64,000 nt of DNA from Cylicocyclus nassatus (lineage: Eukaryota > Nematoda > Chromadorea > Rhabditida > Strongylidae), in the NCBI GenBank assembly GCA_958299035.1, contig CATQJL010000001.1, positions 81,965,071-82,029,070 of the forward strand, written 5' to 3'. Below are positions 1-11,669 of the stretch, one piece after another. Under the pieces are notes generated by a model that had not been told where the DNA came from, did no database searches, and saw only the letters and a list, made by a program, of their open reading frames with translations. The stretch's first letter is position 1, and each line of letters opens with the position of its first letter. The position numbers and the translations under genes were made by a program.

Positions 1-60
1 CAAGCCTAAGATTGCAGGTGATTGAAATACGATTTCATTGTAAGTTCTTGTAGGAGAACT

Positions 61-420
61 TCTAAAATGAGCCCTGCACGTCGAGCCCTTGTATTAGTCA
101 CGTTATAAAGATGTAATGGGTTACTTGTACGTAAAATCATCCTGCTCTAGAATTTTTTCGTCGTGAACTCATTATCCACATGAATAGTTTACAAGCGACA
201 ACTTTTTGTGAATAGAAACAATCAGTTCAACTTATAGGCGCTGGAGTAATGAGGAGCTAGCAAGTCCTCTCCGCTAATTACTTTTCAACGCAAAAGCAAA
301 TGTAAAAATCTCATAAGTTGTAAACGGGTATATATGCTTGTACTGAAATAAGGTAAAAAAGACGGTTGCTTAAGAACAGCATCTCTCATCTTCATCAAAT
401 ATCCTTTTAAACTGGGGGGA
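61..420 (+). repeat. Diverged repeat, partner near 61.9-62.9 kb
   Basis: This stretch matches, in the same orientation and with many substitutions, two blocks at about 61905-62025 and 62660-62880. Shared landmarks are the runs around AAAATCATCCTGCTC (here about 135) and TTTACAAGCGAC (about 189), which occur as slightly altered versions in the other copy. The other copy is interrupted by some 600 bp of unrelated sequence. Either it is a dispersed repeat or an old duplication; the window edge hides its left limit. No coding potential is convincing. Confidence 0.55.
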
Positions 421-1176
421 CAGCGTCGTTAAAAAAAGTTGGAAAACATTTCTTCTCAATTTTTATCTCAATCTAGTCTTAGTATGAATTCGTATTCTTC
501 TCAGCTTCTCTCATTTGGCAATGACAGCGATATAATTCACAGAGAAAAATTCGAGCTAACTACGCTTATCTGTGTAAATGTGTCAGCATGTCCCGTCTAG
601 GTTACCGTATGATGAGTTATCTATTATAGAAACGAGGAAAAGGTATTGGTCAAAATGATCGGAAAGAGATGTTGGCTGTGTAGCTGATGAAATTTGATCT
701 CAAATCTATCTTTGTTATCCGCAAAGCTTTTCCTGAAAGGAGTGTTAAAGTTTTTCTTCCAATCGCAACCTAATAATCGCAATCTTGTATTCCATGGAGT
801 GGGAAATCATCTCATGATTGGCTTTTCGGTATAGTATTGAGTGTTGGCCTCATATACCGAAGAATAGGGTTGGACTCCTGTTGTCAAGGTTTTTGCATTC
901 CACACGCTTTCGTCCAAGCCATCTATTGATATATTTTATTTAACTTCAACACACCTGGTTTTCACTCACCTTTGCAGCAAATGAAAAATACTGGAACAAT
1001 GCTGTGCAAAAATGCTATATATATTATCAGAATGTGGCTTGATCGAAGCACAAGGAAAGAAAAGGACTACAACTCTTTTCAAAAAAATTCTTGAATAATA
1101 AAGTTTTAAGGACAGCGTTTTCAGACCCTACGAAGCATATACATCTCTTCCCATATGGCCGCTTCAACCAAGTATG
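421..1176. other. Gene-free interval, nothing recognised
   Basis: AT-rich sequence with no open frame of interest, no terminal inverted repeats that I could pair, and no RNA gene seen. Confidence 0.5.
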
Positions 1177-1178
1177 TA

Positions 1179-1916
1179 TTAGGTTGAACCGAAAGTTCTG
1201 TCGCACCATTTTCAAAAAATCATAACTTCTTTCGGTCACGACGATTTTGCGCAATTCAAATTTTATCTGAAATGAAGCACGTAGTTTCCAAAAGCTCCAT
1301 GGGGAGTTTCCGACATACTTAGGTGGCAGAGATAGAAGTGGAAGAACGAGTCATCCGAAATTCGGAATATTTAAGCAAGAAATCTAGAAATTCAGAAATA
1401 GTGCGATAAAATCCAGAAAAGCCGTTACCCTAATTTTTCTTACATTTGATTACTATCTGAGTCAAGTTTGTGCTGATCAAGCCCTTCTTTCAAAAGTTAT
1501 GAATGATTTTTTGAAAAACAATGCCGAAAAATCAATTTCCTAAGGATTCCCAAGAAACTGATTCTTCGGCATTTTTTTTTCAAAAAAAACATAACTTTTG
1601 GAAGAAGAGCTCGATCAGCACAAACTTGACTCAGTTAGCAATCAAATGTAAGAAAAATTAGGATAACGACTTTTCTGGGTTTTATCGCACAGTTATTGAA
1701 TTTTTAGAATTCTTGCTTAAAAATTCCGAATTTTTGGGTAATCTCGTTCTTTCATTTTTATCTCTGCAACCTGTACACCTTCTAAAGTCCTTAGGAAACT
1801 CTTAAAAGCTACTTGCTTTACGCTTTCAGAAAAATTTGAGTTGCGCAAAATCCTTGTGAGGCAAAGAAGTTATGATTTTTTGAAAATGGTGCGACAGAAC
1901 TTTCGGTTCAACCTAA
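1179..1916. mobile_element. Foldback TA-target element, family M1, copy a
   Basis: The ends are inverted copies reading TTAGGTTGAACCGAAAGTTC inward, flanked by the dinucleotide TA at 1177-1178 and 1917-1918, as expected for Tc1/mariner-type insertion. The inverted repeat runs through the whole 738 bp to a centre near 1545, so the element is essentially one imperfect hairpin. It has no transposase frame and would need one supplied in trans. A second copy of the same family lies at 17155-18088. Confidence 0.85.
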
Positions 1917-1918
1917 TA

Positions 1919-2574
1919 CTAGGTTGTTTCAAATTTCTGTCCGATTTGCCACTTTTCCATTTCAAAATCTTATGACTTTTTTTCAAAATCAACAATTTTG
2001 AACAAATCAAATTTTGTTGGATTAGGCGAGTTTATGGCTATCACATGCACCGTATGCCATGTAAGGAAGGCAAGCGAGAGAGGGAAGAGAAAATTTTTTG
2101 GCAGACATATTTGGCCGCCATCATTAAGTAGTCTATACTTTTGAGGCTCTTTTGCGGCTAGAAAAAATTCGGATTATTTTTGCTGCATAGAAATTTTTGC
2201 GTGCAAATAAAAAAAACCATTATTTGAGCCCTCCTCGGCTTGCGAAAATAGCCGAATTTCTAATATTTGATTTTTTTATGCTGCCGCAAACGAAGAAAGC
2301 CAATTGGTCAACGGTTCCTGCTTGCTCTCACTTTACTCTAACATATGCATTATTGAATGCATCACCTGTCGCTAATCTAGATTGTTGTCGCTTGTTGAAT
2401 AACTGAGTTTGTCATCTATTTTGAAAAAGAATTTAAAAAATAAGACGTTCTCTACGTCGGAGAAAGTACTTCTAGATGATGTTTATGACAGTGCCATACG
2501 TGCAAAACCCTGAGAAAATAGTTTTGTTAAAACAAGGCGATTGAAAATCGGACAGAACTCTTGAAACAGCCTAG
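1919..2574. mobile_element. TA-target MITE abutting the M1 element
   Basis: Starts CTAGGTTGTTTC and ends GAAACAGCCTAG, with TA at 1917-1918 and 2575-2576. The terminal match extends to the GTCCGATTT motif about 28 bp in. It begins exactly at the TA that ends the neighbouring M1 element, so the two share one target dinucleotide. The interior has no convincing coding frame. Confidence 0.75.
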
Positions 2575-2576
2575 TA

Positions 2577-3069
2577 TTTCTTTGTAATGGTAAGATGCCG
2601 AGTTTACACAAATTTTGGCATTGCAAAGTAGGGAATTATAAAAGGCCGTTATTTTTTGCACCAAAATCTTATAACCTTCCAAAACGTCTCCCGCTTCTTA
2701 ACATAACCTTCCATGCAGAAAGAGCAAAATAAAAGAAGGTAACATCACCTATTTTCAAAGGCATAAACTTTAGAAAAGGAAAAATTCTAGATGATGTGAA
2801 AGATATGGAGCAAACTTTCTTGAAGATAAGGCCGCAAATTTTGAAAGTCAAATTTTTCTTCACAAAACAACGAAATGGTTTAGGACGCAGTACATACAGT
2901 TTATGGAACAGATCGATTCGTTGCATTGTCATCCCTCTTAATGAGAACAAAACTTCATTTTAGCTTTCAAATGGCTTACAATCAGAAACAGTTCATGCGT
3001 AGCAGTGATACCTAGAAAGAGAGGATGGGCGATTCCAAACAGCAAGTGCGGAGAGCATGATTAGATAGG
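2577..3069. other. Gene-free interval, nothing recognised
   Basis: AT-rich with a 93-codon minus-strand frame at 2669-2950 that shows no domain, signal peptide or splice context; I read it as chance. Confidence 0.4.
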
Positions 3070-3870
3070 GACTGAAGAAAAACAAGCCTCCATTGCCTCC
3101 TACGCTCAGATGAGAAGGGAGAAGCTGACCGATTTCCTCCTCAGCGAACCCTTAGAAAAAATGAATCGTGCAGCTGCAGCGGTTTTGAAAGGACTTGAAC
3201 GTATATGCAGTAATCGGAAGTACGAAATAACGAAAAAGGGCTATGTTGACATGACCTCTACTAATTCCTTAAGTGCTTTACAACTTTTGTTAACTCTGAG
3301 CTAGGTGTGGCTTTGACATCGTACCTTGCAACTGATCCTGTTTGTCGCTCTTTGATAGAGCCGATAATGGAGAACAATATTGGATCGCGGTCGCTTTGAC
3401 GCATTGTAGTCGCATGGAATCCAAAAAGACAGCAATAATGGCTTTACTGACAGAAATTATGAACAATGGAGCTAATTTTAACTGCGAACTAGTGCTCATC
3501 AAATAACAAATCAAGGCCTTAGTGCACTATGCAAGCACAGCACAGAAATAGTGCGGGAGCGGCATGCCAATATAACTCGTGATTGTAATGCTTGCTAATG
3601 TTCATTCTATCTCAGCAACAGCACGAGGTCATGCTTCAGCTAAGCATAAATCTGTTCTGTGCGATTCTTGCGGTAAAGGAAATTCTTATTTTTGATATAC
3701 ACTGCACTTTAAAAATATTTAGACGATACCTCTGTATTCTTCTGCAGAACCAGAAGGAGCCAACTGTGGCAATCTTCTTCTTAGTAAAGCGATTGGAGGG
3801 GAGATTGAGGCGGAAGTGTATAAAGGGAAAGGAGTGAAAATAGTTGGTATTATTTACTTCAGACATGATT
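3070..3870 (+). pseudogene. Coding-like sequence broken by frame changes, family unknown
   Basis: Protein-like sequence continues from frame to frame without usable introns between the pieces. Piece one (about 3074-3255) reads through EKMNRAAAAVLKGLERI. Piece two (about 3250-3405) contains FLKCFTTFVNSELGVALTSY. Piece three (about 3390-3508) contains TAIMALLTEIMNNG and ends at TAA. A fourth stretch (about 3750-3867) contains GGEIEAEVYKGKGVKIVG. The helical, leucine-rich spacing of pieces two and three recalls armadillo-type repeats such as those in formin FH3 regions, but I could not establish this. It may be a decayed host gene or a decayed transposon protein. The Tc1-like foldback begins about 50 bp downstream. 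Confidence 0.3.
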
Positions 3871-3919
3871 GCTTTTGATGGGTTCAGTAAGTCAGAGAAT
3901 ATCTTAAGATTGATTCATA

Positions 3920-5470
3920 CAGTGCCGGACATAATTATAGAGAGACTCTAGAAATCGTCGTAATTTTCGTTCTTGTCAGTGAATCTGTCTGAAACTTTGC
4001 TGTATGGTGCGCATGTAAGCCTACCATAACTCCTCAGAACGGCTTCCAATCCCGTTCATTTCGAACGCAGAAAAATGGAAAAATTCGAAAAAGTCTGTTT
4101 TGCAAGCTGGACATAATTATAAGGACACCTGGCCTTTTTAAACATTATCGCATTCCTTGACTTCCGAGTTTTTTTGTAGAGTTACATCCTAAAATATGAA
4201 ACTTTTGCAGCACCTAGGACCTGTCATGCTACTCAAGGAAAGACGATCCTTGCATTTTTCGTTTCCAAAGGCATCAGAAGTCAAACTGCGTCAACAAACA
4301 GCTGGTTTGAGGAGTTTTCAAGCCCGCGTTCATTTCAAATGACAGTCCTGGAATACACTTAGCCTTTTTGATAGATAAGGTGAAAAGCGCTTTCGTAAAC
4401 TCCGCGTAATCGCTGATATTGACAATCAGACTTCAATCTCACCATAGGGTTGTCGCGCTTTTACACCACAAAACTCACTTTCCAATGTTCGTGAAGTGAT
4501 GGACTCGATTTATAAAAATTGTTTACATGGAGATTCATCTTTTGCAACAACTTTTAAATTTTTTCTAGTGCTGCAGTTGCCATTTAGATCTGAAATAGTG
4601 CCAACGAAAATTCTATGCGAGCAGTAGATTCAACATAATCACAAATCTCACTATTTTATTCTCTGTTTCATGTCGCATTTTGCGCGGTAGCTGAGATTAG
4701 CAAGATTTTGAAGTTTCAAGCGGTCTCCTGTTCGATTTCTTGATTTGAGTTGGATATGATTGTGCAGGGTGCTCGACTCAACTCTCAACGGATGACAACT
4801 GCGGCTGAACCAGAATGTGCAACCCCGAAATTTTTTCCTGACTAGGCACACAAGTTTATTGTTGTACGTGTATTGTTGCGGCTACATTGCAGCGTTTTCT
4901 GTGACTTGAAATCGAGTTTTGTGGTGCAAAACCGCGACAACCCTATGGTGAGGTTGGAGTCTGTCCGTCAATATCAGCGATTACGCGGAGTTTACGAAAG
5001 CGCTTTTCACCTTATCTATCAAGAAGGCTAAGTGTATTCCAGGACTGTCATTTGAAATGAACGCGGGCTTGAAAAGTCCTCAAACCAGCTGTTTGTTGAC
5101 GCAGTTTAACTTCTGATGCCTTTGAAAACGAGAAATGCAAGGATCATCTTTCTTTGAGTAGCATGACAGGTCCTAGATGCTGCAAAAGTTTCATAATCTG
5201 GGATGTAACCCTACAAAAAAATTCGGGAGTGTAGAAATGCGATAATGGTTAAAAAGGCCAGGTGCTCTTATAATTATGTCCAGCTTGCAAAACAGACTTT
5301 TTCGAATTTTTCCATTTTTCTGCGTTCGAAATGAACGGGATTGGAAGCCTTTCTGAGGAGTTATGGCAGGCTTACATGCGCACCATACAGCAAAGTTTCA
5401 GACAGATTCACTGACAAGAACGAAAATTACGACGATTTCTAGAGTGTCTCTATAATTATGTCCAGCACCG
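3920..5470. mobile_element. Tc1-like foldback element, 1.55 kb
   Basis: The left end reads CAGTGCCGGACATAATTATA and the right end is its inverted near-copy, with TA at 3918-3919 and 5471-5472. The two arms match for roughly 550-600 bp each, around a unique centre of about 400 bp (4500-4900). A second GGACATAATTATA motif lies about 190 bp inside each arm. No Tc1 transposase remains, so it is non-autonomous. The CAGTG start and TA target fit the Tc1 group. Confidence 0.85.
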
Positions 5471-5472
5471 TA

Positions 5473-7130
5473 TAACCTATTTTGACAAATTCTGCACTGG
5501 TAAGCACAAGCAGTATGTTCTTTATTTCTAGATAGAGTCGAATAGTAAGTGCGGATACTGCCCCAAACTTTCGAAATTTTGTGTATATGTAGACTCGGTC
5601 CATATGAACTACGACAGCACATACAGCTAACAAAAACTTTCTTCCTGTTGGCCTCTTTGAGAAATTAACAAGAACGAAGACTCATGCCATCGTATGTTAT
5701 GCGCAAACATACGGCTAATTCATAAGATTGACTTAACCTAAACATCTACCGGCTACAACTACTCTACGGTTTTTCTTTAACTGCAAATCTGGCAATCTAG
5801 CACAGATAAGTTTTGCTAATTTGGTGCTCTAATTTTGCATTTCTGTATATTTTGACGAAAATCTACATTTGGAAGGCGCGGAAATGCTGCGTGTATGGCA
5901 ACTGAAAATTTTTACTCATGGTTAGTATTTTTTCAAAGCTTTCTTAACGTTTTCAAAAAAAAAGCGGATTAATAAGCCAGATTCAAAGTTTTGCGCAGGT
6001 ATTTTCTCAAAAGTGTTAACCAAAACTGTTTTTATTGCTAGACGAAAAACAATTGAGAGGCTGGTACCATAATACCATTTCCTGAGAAATCAAAGTGGAG
6101 TAGTGGAAATCTCATCCTTCCTACTAACTTGTAGTATTTGCAATGTTTATTTTTGAACAAGGACCTCATGAATACGTTGTCTTAACTCAACCACTATTAA
6201 GTGAATTAGCTATTATTTGACTTATAAGTGATGCATATATAATATTTACGGTTACCGATTTCAACAAAAATATTCTAGGACCTAGGATTTCACGACACCA
6301 CATTATTCATCGGATGCGTTGGTCTGGGAAGTTTCACTTATATCGAAGTTTATGATGAAGTGGTTTGCGTGCTAGAAGTGCAGAGGTCACGAGATCCCTA
6401 CCACAATTGTGTAAATTATCTAGATATCAAGGACATATGCAAGTTCATCCCCAAAAAAACAAAATAAAATTATCTTTTGAGTGCTCGTCTCCTGCAGCTG
6501 GTGCATAAACAAGAGAAAATTAATTCGTGAAGAAAATGTAAGTCGGAAGCTGGGAGCTGGACTCACAGTGGAAGAGGACACCGCTCTCCTGATTTCCTTC
6601 CCGTGTTAGAGCCTTTCTTCGTCGTTTTCTCCTCTCCAATGTGGATTTTCGGATAAAGTATAGCATATTTTTGTTTAAGCACAATTCCAGCAGTACTGTT
6701 CGCGGTGCAACTCGTAGTTTGATATGGAGATAACCACCAAAGATTACGACCCTTCATTTTCAACATGTTTTCATTTCGCCAATTTTTAGAATTTTCATAT
6801 GAGACTTCTAAAGGTGCTTTGAAAGTTGCCTGATAGGGCAAATTTTTGCAAGTGATTGCAATTTTCTGTAATTTTCTGGCATGCTTTTTAAAAACTTGCC
6901 GAAAATTTTTTCCAAAAATCTTGAGTTTTGAAAAAATCGCGCAATACGTAGTTGCAAAAGAACATCGCAAATTTTACAAAATATTGAAGTTCCAAAACTC
7001 GTTCGCTCTATAACCGATTTTAGCAGATTGAGCGATTTCGTTCCGAAGTATGTAAATTTTGGATTTTAGGGTACATCAGTGCGTAAATCTTAGAAACAAG
7101 TCGATTTTGTCTGTAACGCTTGTAGTTCAC
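5473..7130. other. Gene-free interval, nothing firmly recognised
   Basis: Mostly AT-rich. The longest frame is 135 codons on the minus strand (6563-6970); it is lysine-rich with no domain that I know and lies in sequence of the A/T-run type common inside local MITEs, so I do not call it a gene. Confidence 0.35.
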
Positions 7131-7134
7131 GAAA

Positions 7135-7475
7135 ACATAACTATCAAGAAGACGAAAAGAAGATTTATCAAATGGTATACGAACTTTCCACCATTTCGTA
7201 TCTAAAGGGCATAAAATACGTCAATTGTTGGAGGCCACTTTAGACGATATACTTAGTATTCCAAAAAGCATGCTAGAAAAATACAAAGAGCTGCATGAAT
7301 TCGCAGAAAGTCTGCCCTATCAGCCGACTACCAAATCGCCTTCAGAAGTTTCAGACAAATGTTTCGAAATTCAACCGAAGACATGATAAAAATGAAGGGT
7401 TCCAGCGGTTTAGCACTTGCTCGAGGAGAGAAGAAAAAGGTATGCAACAACCTTTGAGGTTTGAGGATCGTTCGG
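7135..7475 (+). pseudogene. Coding-like fragment, function unknown
   Basis: One frame is open from about 7143 to the TGA at 7387 and reads like real protein, with ATLDDILSIPKSMLEKYKEL followed by HEFAESLPYQPTT. A second frame overlapping its end (about 7350-7440) reads RNSTEDMIKMKGSSGLALAR and runs into a possible GTATGC donor. An upstream frame also looks coding (EDEKKIYQMVYELSTISYL, about 7150-7205). Three adjacent coding-like frames without clear splice sites suggest a frameshifted relic, though a small-exon gene is possible. I do not recognise the family. Confidence 0.3.
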
Positions 7476-7889
7476 AAAGCCTATTCCGTTACTTTGAGTG
7501 ACTTGAAGATATACCTCGAATGAGTGGCTTTTGGGCACCTTTTTACCTCAAACATTCGAACAGGTGCTCCATGGAGCAAGTCGGTTTAACACTTGTTGTC
7601 ACAGTTAGTTTTGGATAATTGCAAACAGAGCGGCAATGATGAAAAGTGTTAACAGCAGAGAAATTATAGGAGCAGATAAACAGTAAATTCACTAAATCAT
7701 ACTGTCTAAGTGAGCTAACCGCTTTGTCTTGGACTTTCATTCATATAAAGCTAACCTAACAGACAACCAACCGATGGCCTTTTTTGAGGTGCATACTCTT
7801 TGGTCTCGGTCAGGGGGCGCGGGAGAGGTGGACTTCGTGTTGACATCTCTTATACCTTCTCTAAAATTTACCTACAAGCACGGATCTAA
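7476..7889. other. Gene-free interval, nothing recognised
   Basis: No paired terminal repeats or coding frames seen between the coding-like fragment and the Helentron-like element. Confidence 0.4.
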
Positions 7890-8723
7890 TCTTATATATA
7901 AAGCTGAATGTCTGTTTGTATGTATGTATGTATGTCTGTATGTATGTCTGTATGTATGTCTGTACGTATGTTCCGAATAGAAAATTCCATTTCTGAACCG
8001 ATCCGGACCAAACTTGGCACACATACACTACGGGCCCCGGCGGGTGTCATAGGCTACTTTTCGTCATCGATCGGTATCGATTTTATCGATTTTTATCGAT
8101 TTTTTTGCAAAGTTTGAGCTAGGGGGCTGGGAGTTGGCACAGGGGGGTAATCGAGCATGCTGATCATCCCCAAGGGGGGTGATCAGCATGCTCGAACACC
8201 CCTGTGCCAAATTCCAGCCCCCTAGCTCAAATTTTCAAAAAATCGATAAAATCGATAAAAGTAATGGACGATCTTGAAAACTAATATTGTATTCGTAATC
8301 TGCATGCTCGATTACCCTCTGTGCAAACTCCCAGCCCCGCAGGTCGGACTTTGCAAAAAAATCGATCAAATCGATAAAAGTAATGGACGATCCTGAAAAC
8401 TAATATTGTGTTCGTGATCAGCATGCTCGATTACCCCCCTGTGCAAAATCCCAGCCTCGCATGTCAAAATTTACAAAAAATCGATAAAATCAATAAAAGC
8501 AATCGATAATTCTGAAAACTAATATTGTATTCGGAATCCCCATGCTCACTTCTCCCCTGTGCCAACTCCTAGCCCTGTAGGTGAACTCTGCCAAAAAATC
8601 GATAAAAATCGGTAAAATCGACATCGATCGATAACGAAAAGTGGACTGTGACACCCGCCGGGGCCCGAAGTGTATGTGTGCCAAGTTTGGTCCGGATACG
8701 GCGGAGCCGGGTAAGCCAGCTAG
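7890..8723 (+). mobile_element. Helentron-like non-autonomous element (HINE), copy A
   Basis: Starts TCTTATATATAAAGCTGAAT after an A and ends in CTAG before a T, the A/T insertion context of Helitrons. About 12 bases before the 3' end sits a short hairpin (CGGC-GGA-GCCG). Near the 5' end is a TGTA/TGTC microsatellite (7915-7970). Long subterminal inverted repeats (about 7995-8160 against 8580-8700, both containing CCAAACTTGGCACACATACA or its inverse) enclose four tandem units of about 118 bp carrying GCATGCTCGATTACCC and ATCGATAAAATCGATAAAAG. These are the standard features of Helentron-associated elements. There is no Rep/helicase frame. Confidence 0.8.
8141..8580 (+). repeat. 118-bp tandem repeat inside Helentron-like copy A
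   Basis: The marker GCATGCTC recurs near 8187, 8302, 8420 and 8541, giving a period of about 118 bp. The array starts with a near-perfect palindrome (8146-8208) built on ATCGAGCATGCTGATC and its inverse. Confidence 0.75.
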
Positions 8724-10357
8724 TATACATATAAAGAATCGTTAACTCAAAAATCTGCATTTAGCGGGGAACCGAGGGCGGGTCCCGAAGCGAACGCTCC
8801 TCCAAATAGCACCTTTAGATTACAGGTTTACTGGTTAGAATGCAAGATTGATATAAATACTAAGGCTGAAAGTTCCTGCGGCAAGGGAGGCATTTCTGTA
8901 GTATAAGAAATCGTATTAGCTTGACCATCTTACAATTAGAGTCGCGTCCCGCAACGCTGGATTTCGTTATGGGCTTGATGACAATCAATTGATAAGCCAA
9001 TACATGGAACCAATACAATTAATGAGGACAATAGCCAATACATATATAACTTGCTGACTTATGTGAGAAAACTTTTCTTTAGCAATGCTCCTGTTTTTAT
9101 TACTACAGGGGATCATCAATATCCAAGTCGCGCTCAGAAAGTACCCTAATTTTACGCGTACAAGGGCACCTTTCTTGATTTTTGAAGCGTGTCGCTCATC
9201 CGCTTCACTGTATTTCGAGAGGCGAGCTTATGCCGCACGATTCTCTGGAGCAATATAAAGTATGGTAGAGGGCACTCTGATCGTGAAGTCCTTTGGCGTA
9301 GTTGTGCTGGTCGATTTTGGAAAAAACTTCCCCGCGTCTTGTACGCTTGAACTATTACATCTCAAATTCAAGATCACTCTTGAATTGAATAAGATTGCAT
9401 GAGATTATACAGCGACAAATCCAGGTGTATGGGGTAGAAAATGTGTTCAGCCAAAGAGATTGAAACAGCTACGCTACCTGCGCTTTGGATGCCTTAGCTG
9501 AGGCCTCACAATCAATTTCCCGCAAATACTCCTGTCAGATTCGCCTGACGCTGCCCTTGAGTGAGCCTTTCCAATTTGAACTTTCTTGATTTAAGTTAGA
9601 ATGGATGTCTGTACATATCGTTGCACCCTGACTGTAACTTATAGTCATAGCATTTTTTACTATTGTTGCTACTGTTGTCATTTTCATAAACAAACAGCAC
9701 AAACACACGACAATGAAAAATGTGCAACGAAATTTTTTTCCAACTCAAAAGACAGACTAGCCCAATATTTGAGTCCCGTGTGTGCTTTTTATAGTTTTCA
9801 TTAGCATTCACCACGTAAATTGTACTTAGAACTAGCTAGGATGTACTGTTCACCGGCCCTGTCTACACTAGATTAAAAATCACCACTCGCATCTACACAA
9901 CATTTGTTTGCCCCTGTTCCACTTCTATGTGCCAGCTACCTGTCCCTATGTTTCGTAGTCAGCATGCGTATCCCCTCCACTTCCAAGGCGCAGCTCTTCC
10001 GGTAAAGTTTGCAAGCAAAACTGATGCGACGGTTACTTTTCTAGGTTAGCGTAACTTCCTCTAGGATGCTCACTTACTCTTCCCTTCTCCCGCCTATACC
10101 AACTCCCACGGATATCCCACAGTTAAGGTTGGCCATTCTAGAGTTGAATGTTTGTATTGGTGATGAACATGCTCACTTTTTTCCTTGCGTCAACTCTCTG
10201 CTTAGCGACCAAATGTTTGCCAAAAAAATCAAAAAAGCGACATTGATCAACAAGACCTATGACAACTGTGCACAAAGTCGAATTTAGATTAGTTCAGAAT
10301 TAAATTTTTTATTGGGAACAATATCAACATACTTAAAACAGACAGCTTTCAGCTCTA
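8724..10357. other. Gene-free interval, nothing recognised
   Basis: No pairable terminal repeats and no convincing frames. Opposing 67- and 72-codon frames at 9596-9814 overlap on both strands and look accidental. Confidence 0.4.
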
Positions 10358-10359
10358 TA

Positions 10360-11031
10360 CAGGGTGTCCCAAAAGTAAATACACACTTTTCAATTGTTAA
10401 TATCTCTCTTCTCATTGGGTCTTCTTTTTCCATTCAAGTGCCATTTTGTAGAGGAGGCTTCAACTTAGATTTACAGCAACGAGCGAATCACCGATTGCTT
10501 TTCGTTACTGTAGGATTACGGTGAGAACTTTCAGCATGTGGAACCATTGTATACTATGCTGTCTGACAAAAATTTTTTCAAAAAATCTGAATATCCGTGT
10601 GCTAGGGTTTTTGCGCACGCTGATTCTACTACACAACTTTTCATGAGTGTTTTCAGCTTTTTCGACAGTGTTTGCATTTCCACATATGATGGGAAGCGGA
10701 TATTTTACGATTTACCTGAGACAACTTTGAAAAGAGCATCACAGTAAAATGGAAATCTCAAATTCAAAATCAGCGTCTTTCATCACCATAGTATGAGAGT
10801 CTTTGCTTATTTGGTTTTGTTCCGAAGCAAAATATGGCTTAAAATGGCCTAAATCTTCGTCGAAACTCCCACAGTAATCCTATAGTAATGAAGAGCGATC
10901 GGTGATACGCTCGATACTGCATATCTAAGTTTGAGCCTCCTCTACAAGTGGTAGTTGAATGGCGGAAAAGACCAAATAAGAGGAGAGATATTAACGATTG
11001 AAAAATATGTACTTACTTTTGGGAGACCCTG
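10360..11031. mobile_element. TA-target MITE, CAGGGTGTCCCAAAAGT family, copy 1
   Basis: Left end CAGGGTGTCCCAAAAGTA and inverted right end, with TA at 10358-10359 and 11032-11033. The arms stay inverted-complementary well inward (CAAATGAGAA/GAGGCTTCAA-type motifs on the left recur inverted on the right), so it is a foldback of 672 bp. Terminal sequence and target fit mariner-type elements. A more diverged copy lies at about 37928-38513. Confidence 0.8.
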
Positions 11032-11033
11032 TA

Positions 11034-11669
11034 TATATATATTGTATTCTGTCTCTGACGAACTTCAGTGTTCATTGACTACTTCAGCCATCAGGTCCCC
11101 TTCACTACGCATACTTATTTACTCGACGGTGCTTACTTTATGTAAGCAGTCCTATCTAAATGATACTACTGCTCATCACAAGTAAGCATCTAGGGTATCC
11201 ACACCAAATTAGTGGAGTAAGATATGAATTTTTAGATAGATTCGTGTTGGTTCCACTATCACCACAAGACTGCTTATTACAGTTGAGCTGTTCCGCTGAT
11301 TATACAACGTGATGGGAGCAGCTTGACTCATTCAAAACAATGTGCAAAACTCTATCCATAAGTTAGCTAGTATTGCTGAAAATCCTGCTCGGGTAGCACG
11401 TCTAAAACCTGATATCTGAGGCGATTTGTACAGAACGGCGACTATTAGACGCTCAATTCGAGCCGACATATCATGCTTTCTATCCTCTTACCTGTCCAAA
11501 AATATGAATGGTGGCCGTTCTCACTAGGCCAAGGTAAGGCAGCATTATCCCCTCCCAGCGCTCGGAAGGATGCAGTTGGAATGCATATGCAATTATTTTC
11601 CACCCATAACTTGAGATCTCGCTCTATCTCAATCACGAATAGCTTTTGCATAGAAGTAGAATGTTGATA
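11034..11669. other. Gene-free interval, nothing recognised
   Basis: AT-rich with short opposing frames at 11445-11667 only. Confidence 0.4.

Noticed and set aside
6563..6970. 135-codon minus-strand frame
   Set aside because: No recognisable domain and composition typical of A/T-run DNA in local MITEs.
7915..7970. Short-period repeats that could be taken for a CRISPR-like array
   Set aside because: They are TGTA/TGTC microsatellite at the 5' end of a Helentron-like element, with no spacer structure, in a eukaryotic genome.
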